64,000 bases of DNA from Dillenia suffruticosa (taxonomy: Eukaryota > Streptophyta > Magnoliopsida > Dilleniales > Dilleniaceae). The notes beneath the pieces were generated by a model. The model had not been told where the DNA came from and did no database searches. It saw only the letters and a program-made list of their open reading frames with translations. Position 1 is the stretch's first letter. Each line of letters opens with the position of its first letter. Positions 48,245 to 62,689 of the stretch are shown piece after piece. The DNA lies in the NCBI GenBank assembly GCA_033439265.1, contig JAVTVX010000009.1:4763609-4827608 (forward strand), written 5' to 3'. Position numbers and translations under genes: made by a program.

Positions 48245-48420
48245 AGGGGAAAAGAATCCAGTCCTCCGATACCACACGTGGCGGCACGCAATTGATTTAA
48301 AGTAGGTCCCACGGAAGCCATCAGGGGTTCTTGCTGTACGGTTTGAAGAATCTCTGGACTTTGACACGCGTCAGGGGCCAGAACTTTCCCTTTGAACCCT
48401 ATTCGTTTATATCCCAAATA
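47973..48420 (-). promoter_or_regulatory. DGK leader exon, CT repeat and possible TATA box
   Basis: The leader exon starts at 47973 and contains or follows a CT-repeat leader (plus-strand (GA)n at 48210-48239). GGGATATAAAC on the minus strand at 48405-48415 is a possible TATA box. The start site is not certain. Confidence 0.4.
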
Positions 48421-49375
48421 CAAAACTCGAATTTGGTTTTCCGAACCATTATCAACAATCGCACTAAATTAATCAAAATAATTAAAAATATATATATTTA
48501 GATAATTTTTATTTATATAAATATTAATATAATATTATAATTAAAGGTTAAAAGAGAAAAAAAATATTATAATTAAAAATTCAAAAGAGATATTGTAATA
48601 TTATAATTAAAAAATTAAATGAAAAAATATTTTAAAAGTTATTTTACTAAAATAATATTAGTTATTTTTTATTTTATGAATTAATTTGAATTTTCAAAAT
48701 TTTAAGAACTATAATTATCAGTAAATTTTAAATTTTAAAATTATAATTTATAATTACACAGTAATATATATTACATTTACATAAATATAAATAAAATGTT
48801 ATGTTACTTAAATTCTTAAATTCCAAAAATATGCTCAATGGATCAAATTGGCTATCTAATTCAGTCAAACTGAATTTTGATTTTTGATACATTAGGTTAG
48901 ATTATGATTATGAGAATTATATAATCGAATTAAATCAATTATTTTAATTTTAAATGTTTCGATTACGATTTAACTGAATATTCATCGATATTCTTCTTGA
49001 CTAAGATTTCGTACCCACATTTATCTCATGAATTAATTATTAATTCTCTTTAATAATACTAACAATAATAATAAGTCGACCTTATTTATACAAAAAGCTA
49101 AATGAAATGAAAATTATCTATTAAATGATTTTCTCAAATAACTACTTTTCTCCCATTATCATATATTAATTCACTTAATTTATCAGAGTTTTCAATTTTT
49201 CTTATTCTAATTAAATTTGGATATATCAATCAATTTTAACTATTAATTCAGTTTGAGTAGGATTCACATTGTAACGTCTTAATTGAATTCAAGTTGTAGC
49301 ATATTGTTCACAGTAATGAAACATACACACACGTGAAAATTATTATAATTATAAATAGTAGTTTTTGGTTAATTA
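48421..49375. other. AT-rich intergenic DNA
   Basis: Composition is about 80% A+T or higher; no coding or RNA features seen. Confidence 0.6.
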
Positions 49376-50105
49376 CACTATTAGAAAAACTAGTATTAGT
49401 GACGGATTTTTACTAACTGAAAAAATTCCATCGGTAATATTGACGGATTTTTGACAGATTAGCGACGGAATTTTTACCGACAGAAATATTCCGTCGCTAA
49501 TTTCCGTCGGTGATTTGGTGAAGAGAAAAAAAAAAAAATATATATATATATATATATGTACAGTTATTAGCGACGAATTAGAGACGGATTTTTTTATTTT
49601 TTATTTTTTATTTTTAAATTTTATTTAATAATTCTTATTATTTTTATTTTATTTTGTAAAGAATAATATTATTTTATTTTTTCAAAATTTTTATTATTTT
49701 ATTTTAAGTAAAATAAAATTATTTTATTATTTTATAATAAATAATAATTTTATATTATTTTAATATTATTAAAAAATAAGAAATAAAGATAATAAATAAA
49801 AATATATATATATAGTTAGATTATTTGCTTGGTCCGGTGATTAGTGTGCTCTCACATTTTCTCTACATATGGGTTCAATGTTCACCGATAGCAATTTGCA
49901 CATATTAAAAGGGAGTCGTGTGGGTGGACATTTTTTTTCATAACTAAAAAATTAGCGACGGATACCGGTCCATCTCTAATATTTAATGGGTGCCTTTTTC
50001 CGACAGATTTAGCGACAGAAAAAACCCGTCGCTATACCCTTCAATGATGGATTTTAGACTATCAACGATGAATTTTTTCGTCACTGAAGACCTATTTTCT
50101 AGTTG
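49376..50105. mobile_element. Non-autonomous CACTA (En/Spm-like) element
   Basis: The left end is CACTATTAGAAAAACTAG, and the right end is a degraded complement (...ttttctagttg). Subterminal repeats of the type ttagcgacgga and its complement occur many times in both arms (49395-49520; 49945-50080), as in CACTA elements. The interior is AT-rich with (TA)n at 49537-49556 and no transposase. A tRNA-like stretch (ttggtccggtgattag ... gggttcaatgttc, 49836-49900) may be a further insertion. Confidence 0.7.
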
Positions 50106-52037
<1,932 letters not shown>

Positions 52038-53750
52038 CTATGATAGAGCTTTTTAGTTCCTACTGTGTTTCAAAATTAACGCATCCTTCTTTGTCATGCT
52101 TTTTAGTTCTTTCCATGTCTTCATACATTCTTCTTTGCTCATGTTTTCCTTGTGACGCGACTGAAATTGAATTCATGAGCTTACCTAAGTCAGACATGAA
52201 TAGAATGTAGCATTGATAAGCCTTGGAAGAAGATCATAATAATGAGTAGGACAAGATGATTACCATATCATAAAATAAATAGAAAAGATGATAATGAGAA
52301 CACAACCAGGCTAAATCCTTAGCAAGCTTTGGTACCCTCATTGCCCAATATAGCTTTTTTTTTTGGGGGGGGGGGGGGCGGGGGGCTAATTTCTTACTTG
52401 AAATTATTTTCACTCAAACCCATTAGTTGAACAACTCACATTATAAATATTTATTAATTCATTTGCCATCTCTCATCGTCTACTCTTTATTTTGAAAACT
52501 TTCTAACTCAAACTCATTATTTTAACCAAGCAATATCATTACTTCAGTTGACTAAAAGATACACTATTTTTACCGAGAGTTTTCTTCACTCCGTCACACT
52601 TTTTATTGTAGAAAATCTCACCCCATTGAAGAATAACCGAGAGATGCTAAACATATTTTTTAAACAATAACCGAAAGATGTCTAATACTTTAACCGAGAG
52701 CTTCCTTATACCGATGTTTTAATTTATATTGATTTAACTTTACAAGAATTCAAAATTCAATACACTTCGTAATAAGAATGTTTCAATTATTTTTTTTTTT
52801 ATACTTATTTCTCCAATTGGCTCTAGACGTCTGGATTGAATACCCTTTCGGTCAATGTACTCTTAACTACTCATTTGTTAGGCTTTTGTTTTCAAACTTA
52901 TTGCATACCTTTCCTCTTTCAACTGTTTGTTACTCCTATATTTTATAGATTAAATATTCAACACAGTTCCTTTCGATTAATTTTTTTAAATTTTTTTTAA
53001 CAGGCATTTAGGATCTAAACTCTACACCCTTCACACCGCGCGCACAGGCGATATACTTGTCCTAGTCCCATAATAAATCCCCATCATTTAGTTTTCTTGC
53101 TTTTATTGCCCTTCAAACGTTCAATTTTATAAAAAATTGATTAAGCGTTTGAAAATTTTTTTTGGGACGAATCTTTGATTTTCGATAACCAACCTGATCA
53201 AACTTGATTTCAGTCAAATTAAATTTTTAAAAGATAAAACTCTCACGATATATTTTTTTCTATACATATTTTTTTATACATAAAATTTAAAATCGAAATC
53301 TTATTTAAGAGATGTTAATGTCTAACCATTGTATATTTATAAAATTTTGAAAAATTGAGTAATGTTGTATCCATTAGATAAAATTTCACACATCAGTTAA
53401 TAATTAATCTGATCATTTCAAATAAACTTTTGACCAATTATAAATTACCATGCAGAGGAGTGGGACCAAGTCCAAAAGGCCAGGGAAAATTATTTTGGGA
53501 AACCCTGCAGCAAGGGCCAAAGTCAAGAATGAAATCTCAACCTCCTGGATTCTGTTTCTACGCGTGCAACATTAGCTACACCAAACATTGTACAACAAAT
53601 AAATCCAAATTGTTCTCTGAAATCTAAATTAAACCCAAAAGAATTAAATAAAAATCTTTCAGAAAAATCAAGAAATTGGTTTCATCGTACGTGACACGTA
53701 ACAAAGCTTCGATAGTATCATAGAAAGAGTGACACAACACAAACTAACCA
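52038..53750. other. Intergenic, AT-rich
   Basis: Contains a striking T10-then-G-run (52346-52386) and three or four repeats of aaccgagag-like text (52571, 52637, 52669, 52692). No gene recognised. Confidence 0.5.
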
Positions 53751-53962
53751 AAACCACGGGGAAGAAGAGAACCTTTTGCTGTTTGTTTCCTTGTGAAAAC
53801 CCAAGAATTCATTTTGATTTCTCAGTGCATTTCCTTCTTCAGCAATCTCTCTAGCATTTATTTCATTTCCCATTTCTACCCCACAAGTCTCTCTGAAACT
53901 TTTTGTGGGATTTGGAAAGTTTTTGGAGTTCAGATTTTGGGTGGTTGTGTGTTTGTGAATTC

Positions 53963-56145
53963 ATGGCTTCTTTCTTTGCCCCAAATTCTTCTGCACTTCT
54001 TAGTGCTTCGAAATCCAATGCGAAGCTATATCAACAACAGAATTCAGATGCAATGATTTCATTTCCACTGGGGTCCAAGTTCAGGCTTGTCGATTTCAGG
54101 TTATTTCATTTTCCTCGCTCAGTTTCACCTATATTCATTTTGTGATGCCTAGTGTGTTCTTCTTACAGCATGTGAATTTCCGATGCTACCTCCCCGAAGT
54201 ATATGAATTTCAAGCATTTTTTTTTCAATTCTGATCAAATAATTGCAATTCAAATCTTTAATCGAAGAAAGAGAATCACTAGGTTTAAGCCCTAATTCTT
54301 GATTAAATTCAAATGCAATTGATTTTAGGCTATTTGATTCATGATAGCAAAATTGTACCAACAATTATAGAAATGATGAATTCTGTATATAAGACTTAAA
54401 TGGTAAAATTTGATTTTGGTTTGAAGGGTGTTATTACGGTGTTGAAAACTTCAAATGAGACTATTATTTTACAGCATTTTAAGATATGCACTTCTTATAA
54501 ATTGGAAAAAAAAAATGCTTGGGCTGGTTTCTGCAATGTATGTGATTGAACAAATCCTCCAGGCAAGATTGGAAAATTTATGTCACTGTGTCAACTACAA
54601 AAAAAAAAAAAAGAACAAAAGAATTTTGGACATGGTAAGCCTGTAATCCATTCGAAGCCATCAAAGTTATTGATTTTTATTATTTATTTTTGTAGGGTTC
54701 AAGCAGAGACCAGTTTAAGATTCATGCTCAGCTTAATGAGGTAAACAGGCATCGAATTCTTCCGAGATGAACCCCACTTCCACTTCCAAGTTTTCCTTGA
54801 AATTCATGATTTGCATTCTTCTTTGTTTTTAGGTTACAAGTGAGAAGGCTTTGAATTCTGAAAATAAAGAGTCGTCACGCATTCCGGATGTTGAAACGCT
54901 TTCAACCTACATGAATCAAGTGCACAGCCTTGTCGAGTAAGTACATACAAATATAGATGTGCATGTTCTTCATCACAATTGGTTTGAATTGGACATTAAT
55001 AATATAGTTTGTTTTCAAAATTATGCAGGCTTGTGGATTCAAGAGACATTGTGGAGCTTGAACTAAAGCAAACAGATTATGAGCTGATTATAAGAAAAAA
55101 GGCAGCATTGCAGCCAATTTTATCTCCTGTTGTCATGATGCAGCCTCCTCCTGCTCGAGCTATGTTGCCCCCTTCCCCTGCACCTGTTGCTGCTCCAGCT
55201 GCTTCTACTCCTGCAGCGTCCACTCCAGCTTCCAGCATCTGCTCCAAGTGCCCCTGCAGAGCCCAAATCTTCACACCCGCCACTTAAATGTCCTATGGCA
55301 GGAACATTTTATCGCTCCCCTGCACCGGGTGCCCCGCCTTTTGTGAAGGTAAAGCTCTTGGGTGGTGTCTGTTTGTGTGTGTGTGCAGGCGTGCCTGTGA
55401 GAGAGCCATAGCAGTTTTTCGTTTGGCAATTTGTTTGTTTTCAAGTCTCATCTGTGCCTTTTTGGATGGACAGGTAGGAGACAAGGTTCAGAAAGGTCAG
55501 GTGGTCTGCATCATTGAGGCCATGAAGCTTATGAATGAGATTGAAGTAAGTGTTCTGTTCAATTTACAATTAATATGTTTTGTTCAACTTAAACATTGTG
55601 AAGGGGAGACAAAAGGAAGAGTGTGGTATAGGGTTGTACATAGAATGAGATTTAGTGATAGATAAAACGAGTTGTTGTCAAAAGAAATCCTTATGGATTC
55701 TTCAAAGCCTGTATAATTGATATCTGGGGCAAAAGGAAAATGCTTTCGATAGTCTGACTTGCCCCTCAAAAACCATGCCATTTGGAAGAAACATGGAGAT
55801 TTGCAAATAGGTTGCATTGCCACAACTTTTAGGTTTCTCCAAAGCCCAACAAGTTGATTGCTTAAAATAGCGAGACCGTCTCCTTCAATCTATCAATGTA
55901 GACTTCTAAATTGAGCCGTATAAATTTGAATTTTATGTGTGTTCTATTTGTAACAAATACTTGTTTTGATCTCATTTGATTGGATGATCTAAGAGTGTAA
56001 TCTTGTTTGTGGTGTTAGGCTGATCAATCGGGAACCATTGTTGAGATTCTTGTAGAGGATGCCAAACCAGTTAGTGTCGACGCGGTAATTTTACCTCTCA
56101 TGCTCCTGGATTCAGCTTAAATTTTACTCCATCGCCTCAATTTAA

Positions 56146-56186
<41 letters not shown>

Positions 56187-56229
56187 CCCCCCCCCCCCCT
56201 TGCAGCCTCTTTTTGTCATAGAACCATGA
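53963..56229 (+). CDS. BCCP: Plastid biotin carboxyl carrier protein of acetyl-CoA carboxylase (reading frame broken twice)
   Basis: BCCP carries the biotin that shuttles CO2 in heteromeric plastid acetyl-CoA carboxylase, the first step of fatty-acid synthesis. Seven exons have good GT-AG borders: 53963..54099 (Ser-rich transit-peptide-like MASFFAPNSSALLSAS), 54696..54740, 54833..54936, 55029..55348, 55474..55545, 56019..56084 and 56206..56229. They encode LVDSRDIVELELKQTDYEL, a Pro/Ala linker, CPMAGTFYRSPAPG, the biotinylation motif EAMKLMNEI and the end PLFVIEP. Two single-base inconsistencies break it. Exon 1 (137 nt) joins exon 2 out of phase by one base. In exon 4 one extra base near 55230 (gcttcc where gctcc would keep frame) shifts the Pro/Ala linker into a stop. 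It is either a recent pseudogene or holds two sequence errors. Confidence 0.85.
56149..56205 (+). repeat. Microsatellite (TC)n-C13 forming the splice polypyrimidine tract of the last BCCP intron
   Basis: About 16 TC dinucleotides run into ccctccccccccccccc-like C-runs and end ttgcag just before the last coding exon. The pyrimidine tract of this acceptor is therefore made of unstable repeats. Confidence 0.85.
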
Positions 56230-58440
56230 CGAATGGAAGCAAATGTGACTTACATAATGTCAGGCAGATGCTTAGTTTAAGAAACAAAAGATCTCAAAAC
56301 TCTTCCAAGTTGATGCCATGAAAGTAGATTTCCTTTATTCATTCACATGTTGATGAGCTGTTCTAAATTATTGTTCTGATTTATCCATAGTTTAAACCAT
56401 ATAGTGGACCTACTGTTGGAGGCAGACAATTAAGGTCCAATCAGGATTCCCACTTTCATATGCTCATACATTTTTTTTTCCCGAGGTATCACCGGAGTGT
56501 GTTGCCATAGTTTAAAAGGGTCAGGCCACCCACCCGGGGCGCTCCCAACCACTTGCGCAAAGCCTTTTTTTTAATTATTATTATCAGTATTTGAAAATCC
56601 AATTAATTCGATTCGAGCAATTATACGATCTAATTTAGTGACTGATTTCAAATTATAAATTTAAAATTTGATTAAACAAATTTAGTATCCGCTACAAGAC
56701 ACGGACATAGGTTGTGCAAGCTGCTTAGCCTCATGCTTGGCTATGAACTAGGGACATGAACACCAAATATAGGGTTTCTAGTGATATCAAATTTATGAGA
56801 AGGGTCTAATTAGGCCTGCCTCCAAGCATTTACTAAAAACCACAAATTTTCTTATCACTAATGGGTAGAGATAAATCATTCTTTTCATATTATTTTAAGT
56901 CAAAATATAAAATCTCAAAATTAAAAAAATGTTTATTTTTACAAGGGTAGGTGAAATATGGATGACTATATTTTTTATTTGCTAACACACATATCCCCCA
57001 CCTCTCTTTCAGATTCCATATGATTATAATCGAATTAAATAATGTGTCAACCACTTAAAATTCTAAAAATATTCGCAGAAGATTCCAATGCTTAGTATGG
57101 AGGGATTCATTAATCTCCCTTGAATAGAAGCAATAAGCACTACAAGATTAACTAGAAACCCAGATTAATTTTTAGTTTACCTTGGCCATTGGACAAATCA
57201 TTATCTAATTTTATTTAATACAATCTATATCTTCTCAATCAATATGCATAAACCATTTTGGAGAACTGCTTTCAAGAATTGAGCCGTTAGGATATGTGGA
57301 TAAGATTAAATAGGATTAACTAATTAGAATTAGAGATGATTGGATCGTCAACGTATAGTTGGTCTAATGGGTAAAAGTATTAAAAGATTTGAGAATAAAA
57401 AAGATTATGTTGGGAAGGCTTTCTCATTAATTGATTGTTAGGCCTATTAAGGGGCAAGGTCTGCCGGTGCCTTTTTTGTTTTTATTTTCAAAACTTGAAT
57501 TCAAAGTCTCCAATGGGATAATCTAATGGTCATAACCCATCTCTCAATTCCGTGATCCAGAATTCAAATCTCGTGTAACCAAAAGAAAAAAAAACTCAAA
57601 TTCAGGAAATTAGTTAAGAAAATGCAATGCTCTTACCTTAGGAACAATATACGGACCAAACTTATGGTTTTGTCAAGCAAAATTGCGCCATCTTTCTTTC
57701 ACTTCATGGGATAATCCAATCATACGCTTCTTTACCTTTATACAATATTTCAAATGCATGCAATATTTTCACATGAAACCTAAATTATCTAAAAAGTAGG
57801 CAATGTTCCTTGAACTTGTTGAAAATTCCTTCTAACAAGTGAGCCACTGGGGTTCGTGAAAAGGTTAAGTGGAACAGCAACTAATCCAAACTTCGACTTC
57901 CTTGCTAGTCTATAATTCTTTATATGTGAAAACTCATGTTAAGTAGGGTTATAAATGGAGATGAATGTTTGTAAATTGAAGTTTATAATGCTAAAATGAT
58001 TGAGTGCGATCCTATTTGAGGAGTGATATGACTCTGGACATCTTAAAGATGGTGGTAAGTACAATTTCTGAGTATGGAAGTCAAGAAAAAGCTAAATAAG
58101 AGAATAATAGACATCCGAACTGTGAATAATTTTCACTCTTTCTTCCAAACTTCTTTTGTACTACTTTAAACAAATAAGATTTGAATCACTCGAAACTATA
58201 CTTCTAAACCTTTTCAGCCCTATGATATGAAATAATTCACTTAAAATTGATTGTACAGTAATCGTTCTAAATAACTTTTTCTGCAGATGTGAGATATGAA
58301 AGAAGCATTTATGGCTACTACGAGGGTCTCTTCTCTTATGCCTTAGGTTGTAAATTGACACCTTTACAGTGCTTTTTTAGTGATTTGTTTTTTCTTTTTA
58401 TTTTAAAAGAAAAACCCCCATCTCCTACGAGGTTGATGAT
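56230..58440. other. Intergenic with SINE-like copies
   Basis: SINE-like pieces occur at 56575-56715 (aattaattcgattcgagcaatt), 57350-57415 (ttggtctaatggg) and 57500-57580 (ggataatctaatgg ... agaattcaaatctcg). No gene recognised. Confidence 0.4.
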
Positions 58441-60880
58441 GTTGTATTGAAATTCTCCAATGGCGACGAAGGGGAGAGAAGTGGAAGACTTCTTTTTGGT
58501 GTATCTTAGAGCGGGAAGATCTAGAGATTTTAAAGGATGGGACACGAGTGGGGGCATTCCAACCCAGCATACTCTTGTGAGTGGTTCAAGAGGGTTGGTG
58601 GGGGAAGTAGGATGCAGGAAGTGTGGCGAACAGTTCAGCGGTGATTCAACCCTTCAACCAGCTTTCTGAAATTTAAAAATTCAAGAATCTAGTCTAAAAC
58701 AAGTCATTATACGTTGCAATATTCGGATTCATATGCAGAGCATTAGTTCCATTTGTTTCTATGGAAAAAGATTTTCCGAAAATGTTTTCTTTTTTTCTTT
58801 TATTACCATTTCTCATGTTTGGATGTCCAATAAAACTTAGGTTTATTTAGTGTCATAGGAAATTGATTTGTGTCCTGACTCTCCTCTCTCTCTCTCTCTC
58901 CATGTCTAAATTTTCTCTCTCTCCCTTGCCAAATTAGGTTTCTGGGTTTTGTTGTTCCTTGAATCGGTGAGAAAAACATTAGAGCCAAAGTGAATCAAAC
59001 ACAGAGTCAACAAGTGTTGTTCTCAAAGCGGCAAAGCAGTTTGAATGCTCCTAAAGACTTGATTCACTGGGCATCATCTTCTTTCTTAACCCTGGTAATG
59101 GTTTTCAATTAATAAGTTGGAGAGGCCAAAGGATAAACAACAGTGGCGTAATTGATGTTGCCGGAGGTAGAGAATGCAAATCAAATTCTTTTTCCCTTCT
59201 TTTCTATTTTTTCTAGGAAGGGGAAAAAGAGATTTCTATCTTATCATTGCGAACCAGGGTTCCTAGGAGTTCCCGAACAACAAAAATGAACTGAAAAGAA
59301 CCCACTTCCCCGAAAGATGTTGTCATGGAAAGTCATTCTCCAAAAATGGAAACTTTCCTTCAAACAAACGGATCCTCAGATTTAAGTTTCTTTTGCTGCT
59401 TTAATTTGTCTACGGCTGATAACAAGGGAAGCCTTCCCCTTTCTCTTTCTTAATGTCATTCGTTTGTTTTTAAGAGGGATAAAAGCATATTGAAGCACAA
59501 GTCGGGAATTGTGTAGCCAAAGGGCAACAAATATAACCTTTCTGTATGGAGAAGCAAGAAAAAGAAAAATGGGTTTTGAGGATGCAAACTCACCACATTT
59601 TCCCAATATTGGTCTGCTAAATTCACAACTTGTACCGGTGAATCGACCCGAAAAATCACAAACACAAATCAGTTTTAAGCTGAGAGTTCTAAGCAGTGCA
59701 GTGGTCTTCTGTGTCTCTGCAACTTGTGCCAATGAATCAAGATAATCAATTTTTTAGCTTCCATTTTTTTGAAGTTGATTAACTGAAAACTGAATTTAAG
59801 CATGGAGTGCGAGCTCTTTCTGATCAAATTATTGGCAACAATAATGTGTAGTTTGATGATAATCTCTGCGATTCCATGCCACAAAACTCACATCACCTGA
59901 TCACAGTCGGCTTTCCAATAATTCAAGATCTCTTGCCATGGACACTCTGATCAAAACTTATCAAAATCTTCCTCAAAATCTAGACATACCAGATTCAAAA
60001 AGGGGCTTCTCCTGGCTTACAAAACAACAAAAACAGCACACTAATTTGTAACAAGTGTGAGAGAGAGACAGAGAGAGACATAGAGTCACAGAGAGACAGA
60101 GACAGAGACAGAGACAGAGGCAGAGACGAAGTTGCAACCATCACTAGCATCTTTGTTGTATGAGGAGACGGAGACAGTGACACAAGAAAGTTGCAACCAT
60201 CACTAGCATCTTTCTTGCATGATTTAGTGGGAACCGGTTTGAGTAAATGATACAAAGGCTGTCCATTATACAAAGTACATGCAGAGCTTCTCTACCAACA
60301 ACTGACAAAAGCAAAGGTCTGTAGCAAAATCATGTTAGTATATACATTAGAATCTCAAAACTATAACATGAAAAATTCACATATTATGATTTTTCAAAAT
60401 CACGTTACTTTCTGTGTTAATCATATCTTCATTTCTCTACCTGTAAGTTAATCATGTTAGAATCATGTGAGTATGCAAGTAGGCTAGAATTCATATAAAT
60501 TATGTTACTACCACCAAAACAGCAAAATCAGGGCTTTGACACGCACAAGTCAAGTCTCAAAAATTCATGGGACTCCAAGTCCAACCACAAAATGCAACCT
60601 GCAGTTACTAAGCCTGAGGTGTGTTTTAAGCATTGAGCTAACACTAGATGAAAATTGAAAGACCAAATAAAGGTATATTCATTCATCAAGACCCAAACAT
60701 GCCATCATCAACATCAAACCAAAACTTAACCATTCCATATGCCAATCTAGATTTTGGGTAATACATCCATACAAAGGAAAAGTTTAACAAGATTACAGTT
60801 GCAATGTAAAAAATAAACTGCAAGAAAGGAAATGGATTACAACAGTCGATGCAAAATTTCACCAAGGGTTCAAGGGTTCT
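58441..60880. other. Intergenic; simple repeats and a short tandem duplication
   Basis: 58460-58669 is a 69-residue ORF with no recognised family. 59382-59745 has overlapping ORFs on both strands, neither recognised. 60056-60126 is a (GACAGA)n-type array. A 29-bp segment (agttgcaaccatcactagca...) occurs at about 60129 and again at 60188. Candidate SKIP 3' UTR lies nearest 60881. Confidence 0.45.
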
Positions 60881-62689
60881 TTAACGCCCTCCTCTTTCAA
60901 AATTGATGCGTGTTCTACCAGAGCCTCCATCATAACCATCTCTGGTTGATGACCCACCACTTGCCCTCATGGTTCCACTACTACCCACTTTGTCCATTGC
61001 TTTCTTGCCCTTCTTCACTTCAGTCAAGAACTGATCCAAACCGAATGGATCAGCCTCTTCAGCCTCCTTGTCAAATTCAACTGGTCTGTCTCTAGGACCT
61101 GTCTTCTCAGATGCACCAGCAAAAGCCTTGTCGGGTTTGAACCTATCGGTCTTCATGATCTTCTCTAGCTGCTCATCTGCACCACCATACATATCAGCAT
61201 CGGTATCCTTCTTGGGCCTGTAAAGGGTAGATAGTGTGTTCTGAGCAGTGAACAACCCCTTGTCATACACATTATACTGATCATCGGTGGCGAAACCAGA
61301 GTCCATTCCTTTATCCTGGTTGAAAAGCCTTTGGTCATACATAACCTCTCCTCTATTTGCTCCAGCAGAAGCCATACCAAGAGCAATCTTTTCACTAACA
61401 TCACGATCTCTATCTCTAGTTATCTTACTCTTCTTCCCCATTGCAGCATCTTTCGCCTCCAACCTTCTCTCCCTCTCCCTCTCTCTACGTCGCTCTTCAC
61501 GAATCTTCTCACGTCGTAATCGCTCCTCTCTTTCCTCCCTTGTCTCCTTGTCTCTCACATGCTCATAATCTCCCCTCGCATCCGCAGCATCAGCATCAAT
61601 CATCTGCTTGTCTGAGGGCATCGGAACAGCTGCAGGAGGAGGAGCTGCACCCGTTCTTTCAGACCGTGCTTTCTGAGCCAAAGCCCTCAACTCCTGCTCT
61701 TTCCTCTCCTTCTCCTTCATAAGCATCTCTTTCTGAACCTTAGATCTCATCGCCACCGCCTCTCTAGCCTTCTGCTCAGCCACATAAAGTGCCTCGGACA
61801 ACTTAGCAAAATTATCATTAATCTGAACCTCCTGCAGGCCTCTCCCATCAGCCGCCAAACGTTTATCCAATGGAATCGTATACCCCTTTGGATTCTTCCA
61901 GTTTGAAATGCAAGGCGGAATCTTCCAATCCTGCTGATCTTTTACTGTCACAGGCCTAGGTGGTGAATGCATAACAGGTACGGGTGGAGATCCAGAAGCT
62001 TTAGGAACCCTCTTATGCTTAAACTTTGGTGGCTCAAGTGGATCCACCGGCATCTCTACCATCCTAATAATCCTCTCCTTAGCACCAGAATTAAAGGCCG
62101 GCGACTGCTGGGAAGGCTTATATTTAATAAACTTGGAATCATCCGACCTAGACGGCACATTCTTTGGCTGTGCTGCACTTAACCTAACATTCACAATCTT
62201 CTCAAGAGCAGACTTTGTTTCCTGAGTCGTCTCCTCAATCTCCCTCTGCAATTCCTCATCATTCTCCTCCTCCATCTCCTCCTGTGCATCCCTCAAAATC
62301 TTCGGAACCAAATCCTTATGTTGGGAATACACAATCTTGTTCTTATTCTCATTCTGCTTAACTATAGCATCAAAAGCAACTTCCCCATTCGCATTCACCG
62401 TAACCGGCAATATTTTCGTCCCAGGTTTTGAGTCTTTTCGACCCATGTCAAGTGGGTACTGTGCAATGTGAATTTCAGGGAAAGCACCTCCATCTCCGAA
62501 ATCCTCGATTTTTCGAGGAACGAAACCAGCACGTTTCAGATACTGTGGGACTGGATTCGGTTTGAATTCCAAAGATTTTTCGGATTCAGATGAGCTGAAT
62601 CGCTGTTTAAACCACGGATCATTGGAGTGGTCGTAGTAAGAAGTTATTGTTGATTTTGGTGGAGGTAGGATTTCCTTTAGTTGCGCCAT
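60881..62689 (-). CDS. SKIP: SKIP / SNW-domain protein (602 aa)
   Basis: Nuclear co-regulator that is part of the spliceosome (Prp19-associated) and, in plants, links splicing and transcription to the circadian clock and stress responses. An intact intronless frame starts MAQLKEILPPPKSTITSYYDHSNDPWF, the usual plant N-terminus near residue 1. The SNW domain spans about 170-340, with the signature SNWKNPKG at 262-269 followed by GYTIPLDKRLAADGRG. A charged coiled-coil R/E-rich segment lies at roughly 310-440. The C-terminus has YDKGLF, DADMYG and a Gly/Ser/Arg-rich end RINFERGGR. I chose the ATG at 62689 (GCCATGGCG context); an upstream in-frame extension exists but has no good ATG. The plus-strand ORFs over it are shadows. 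Confidence 0.97.
   Translation of the reverse strand: MAQLKEILPPPKSTITSYYDHSNDPWFKQRFSSSESEKSLEFKPNPVPQYLKRAGFVPRKIEDFGDGGAFPEIHIAQYPLDMGRKDSKPGTKILPVTVNANGEVAFDAIVKQNENKNKIVYSQHKDLVPKILRDAQEEMEEENDEELQREIEETTQETKSALEKIVNVRLSAAQPKNVPSRSDDSKFIKYKPSQQSPAFNSGAKERIIRMVEMPVDPLEPPKFKHKRVPKASGSPPVPVMHSPPRPVTVKDQQDWKIPPCISNWKNPKGYTIPLDKRLAADGRGLQEVQINDNFAKLSEALYVAEQKAREAVAMRSKVQKEMLMKEKERKEQELRALAQKARSERTGAAPPPAAVPMPSDKQMIDADAADARGDYEHVRDKETREEREERLRREKIREERRRERERERRLEAKDAAMGKKSKITRDRDRDVSEKIALGMASAGANRGEVMYDQRLFNQDKGMDSGFATDDQYNVYDKGLFTAQNTLSTLYRPKKDTDADMYGGADEQLEKIMKTDRFKPDKAFAGASEKTGPRDRPVEFDKEAEEADPFGLDQFLTEVKKGKKAMDKVGSSGTMRASGGSSTRDGYDGGSGRTRINFERGGR

Noticed and set aside
58460..58669. 69-aa ORF on plus strand
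   Set aside because: Short, no recognised family, no supporting promoter or splice context.
59382..59745. Overlapping ORFs on both strands (116 and 78 aa)
   Set aside because: No recognisable domain, composition typical of non-coding DNA, and both strands open equally.
60910..62182. Plus-strand ORFs of 60-93 aa
   Set aside because: Shadows of the SKIP coding sequence, rich in Ser/Leu/His as expected for the reverse strand.
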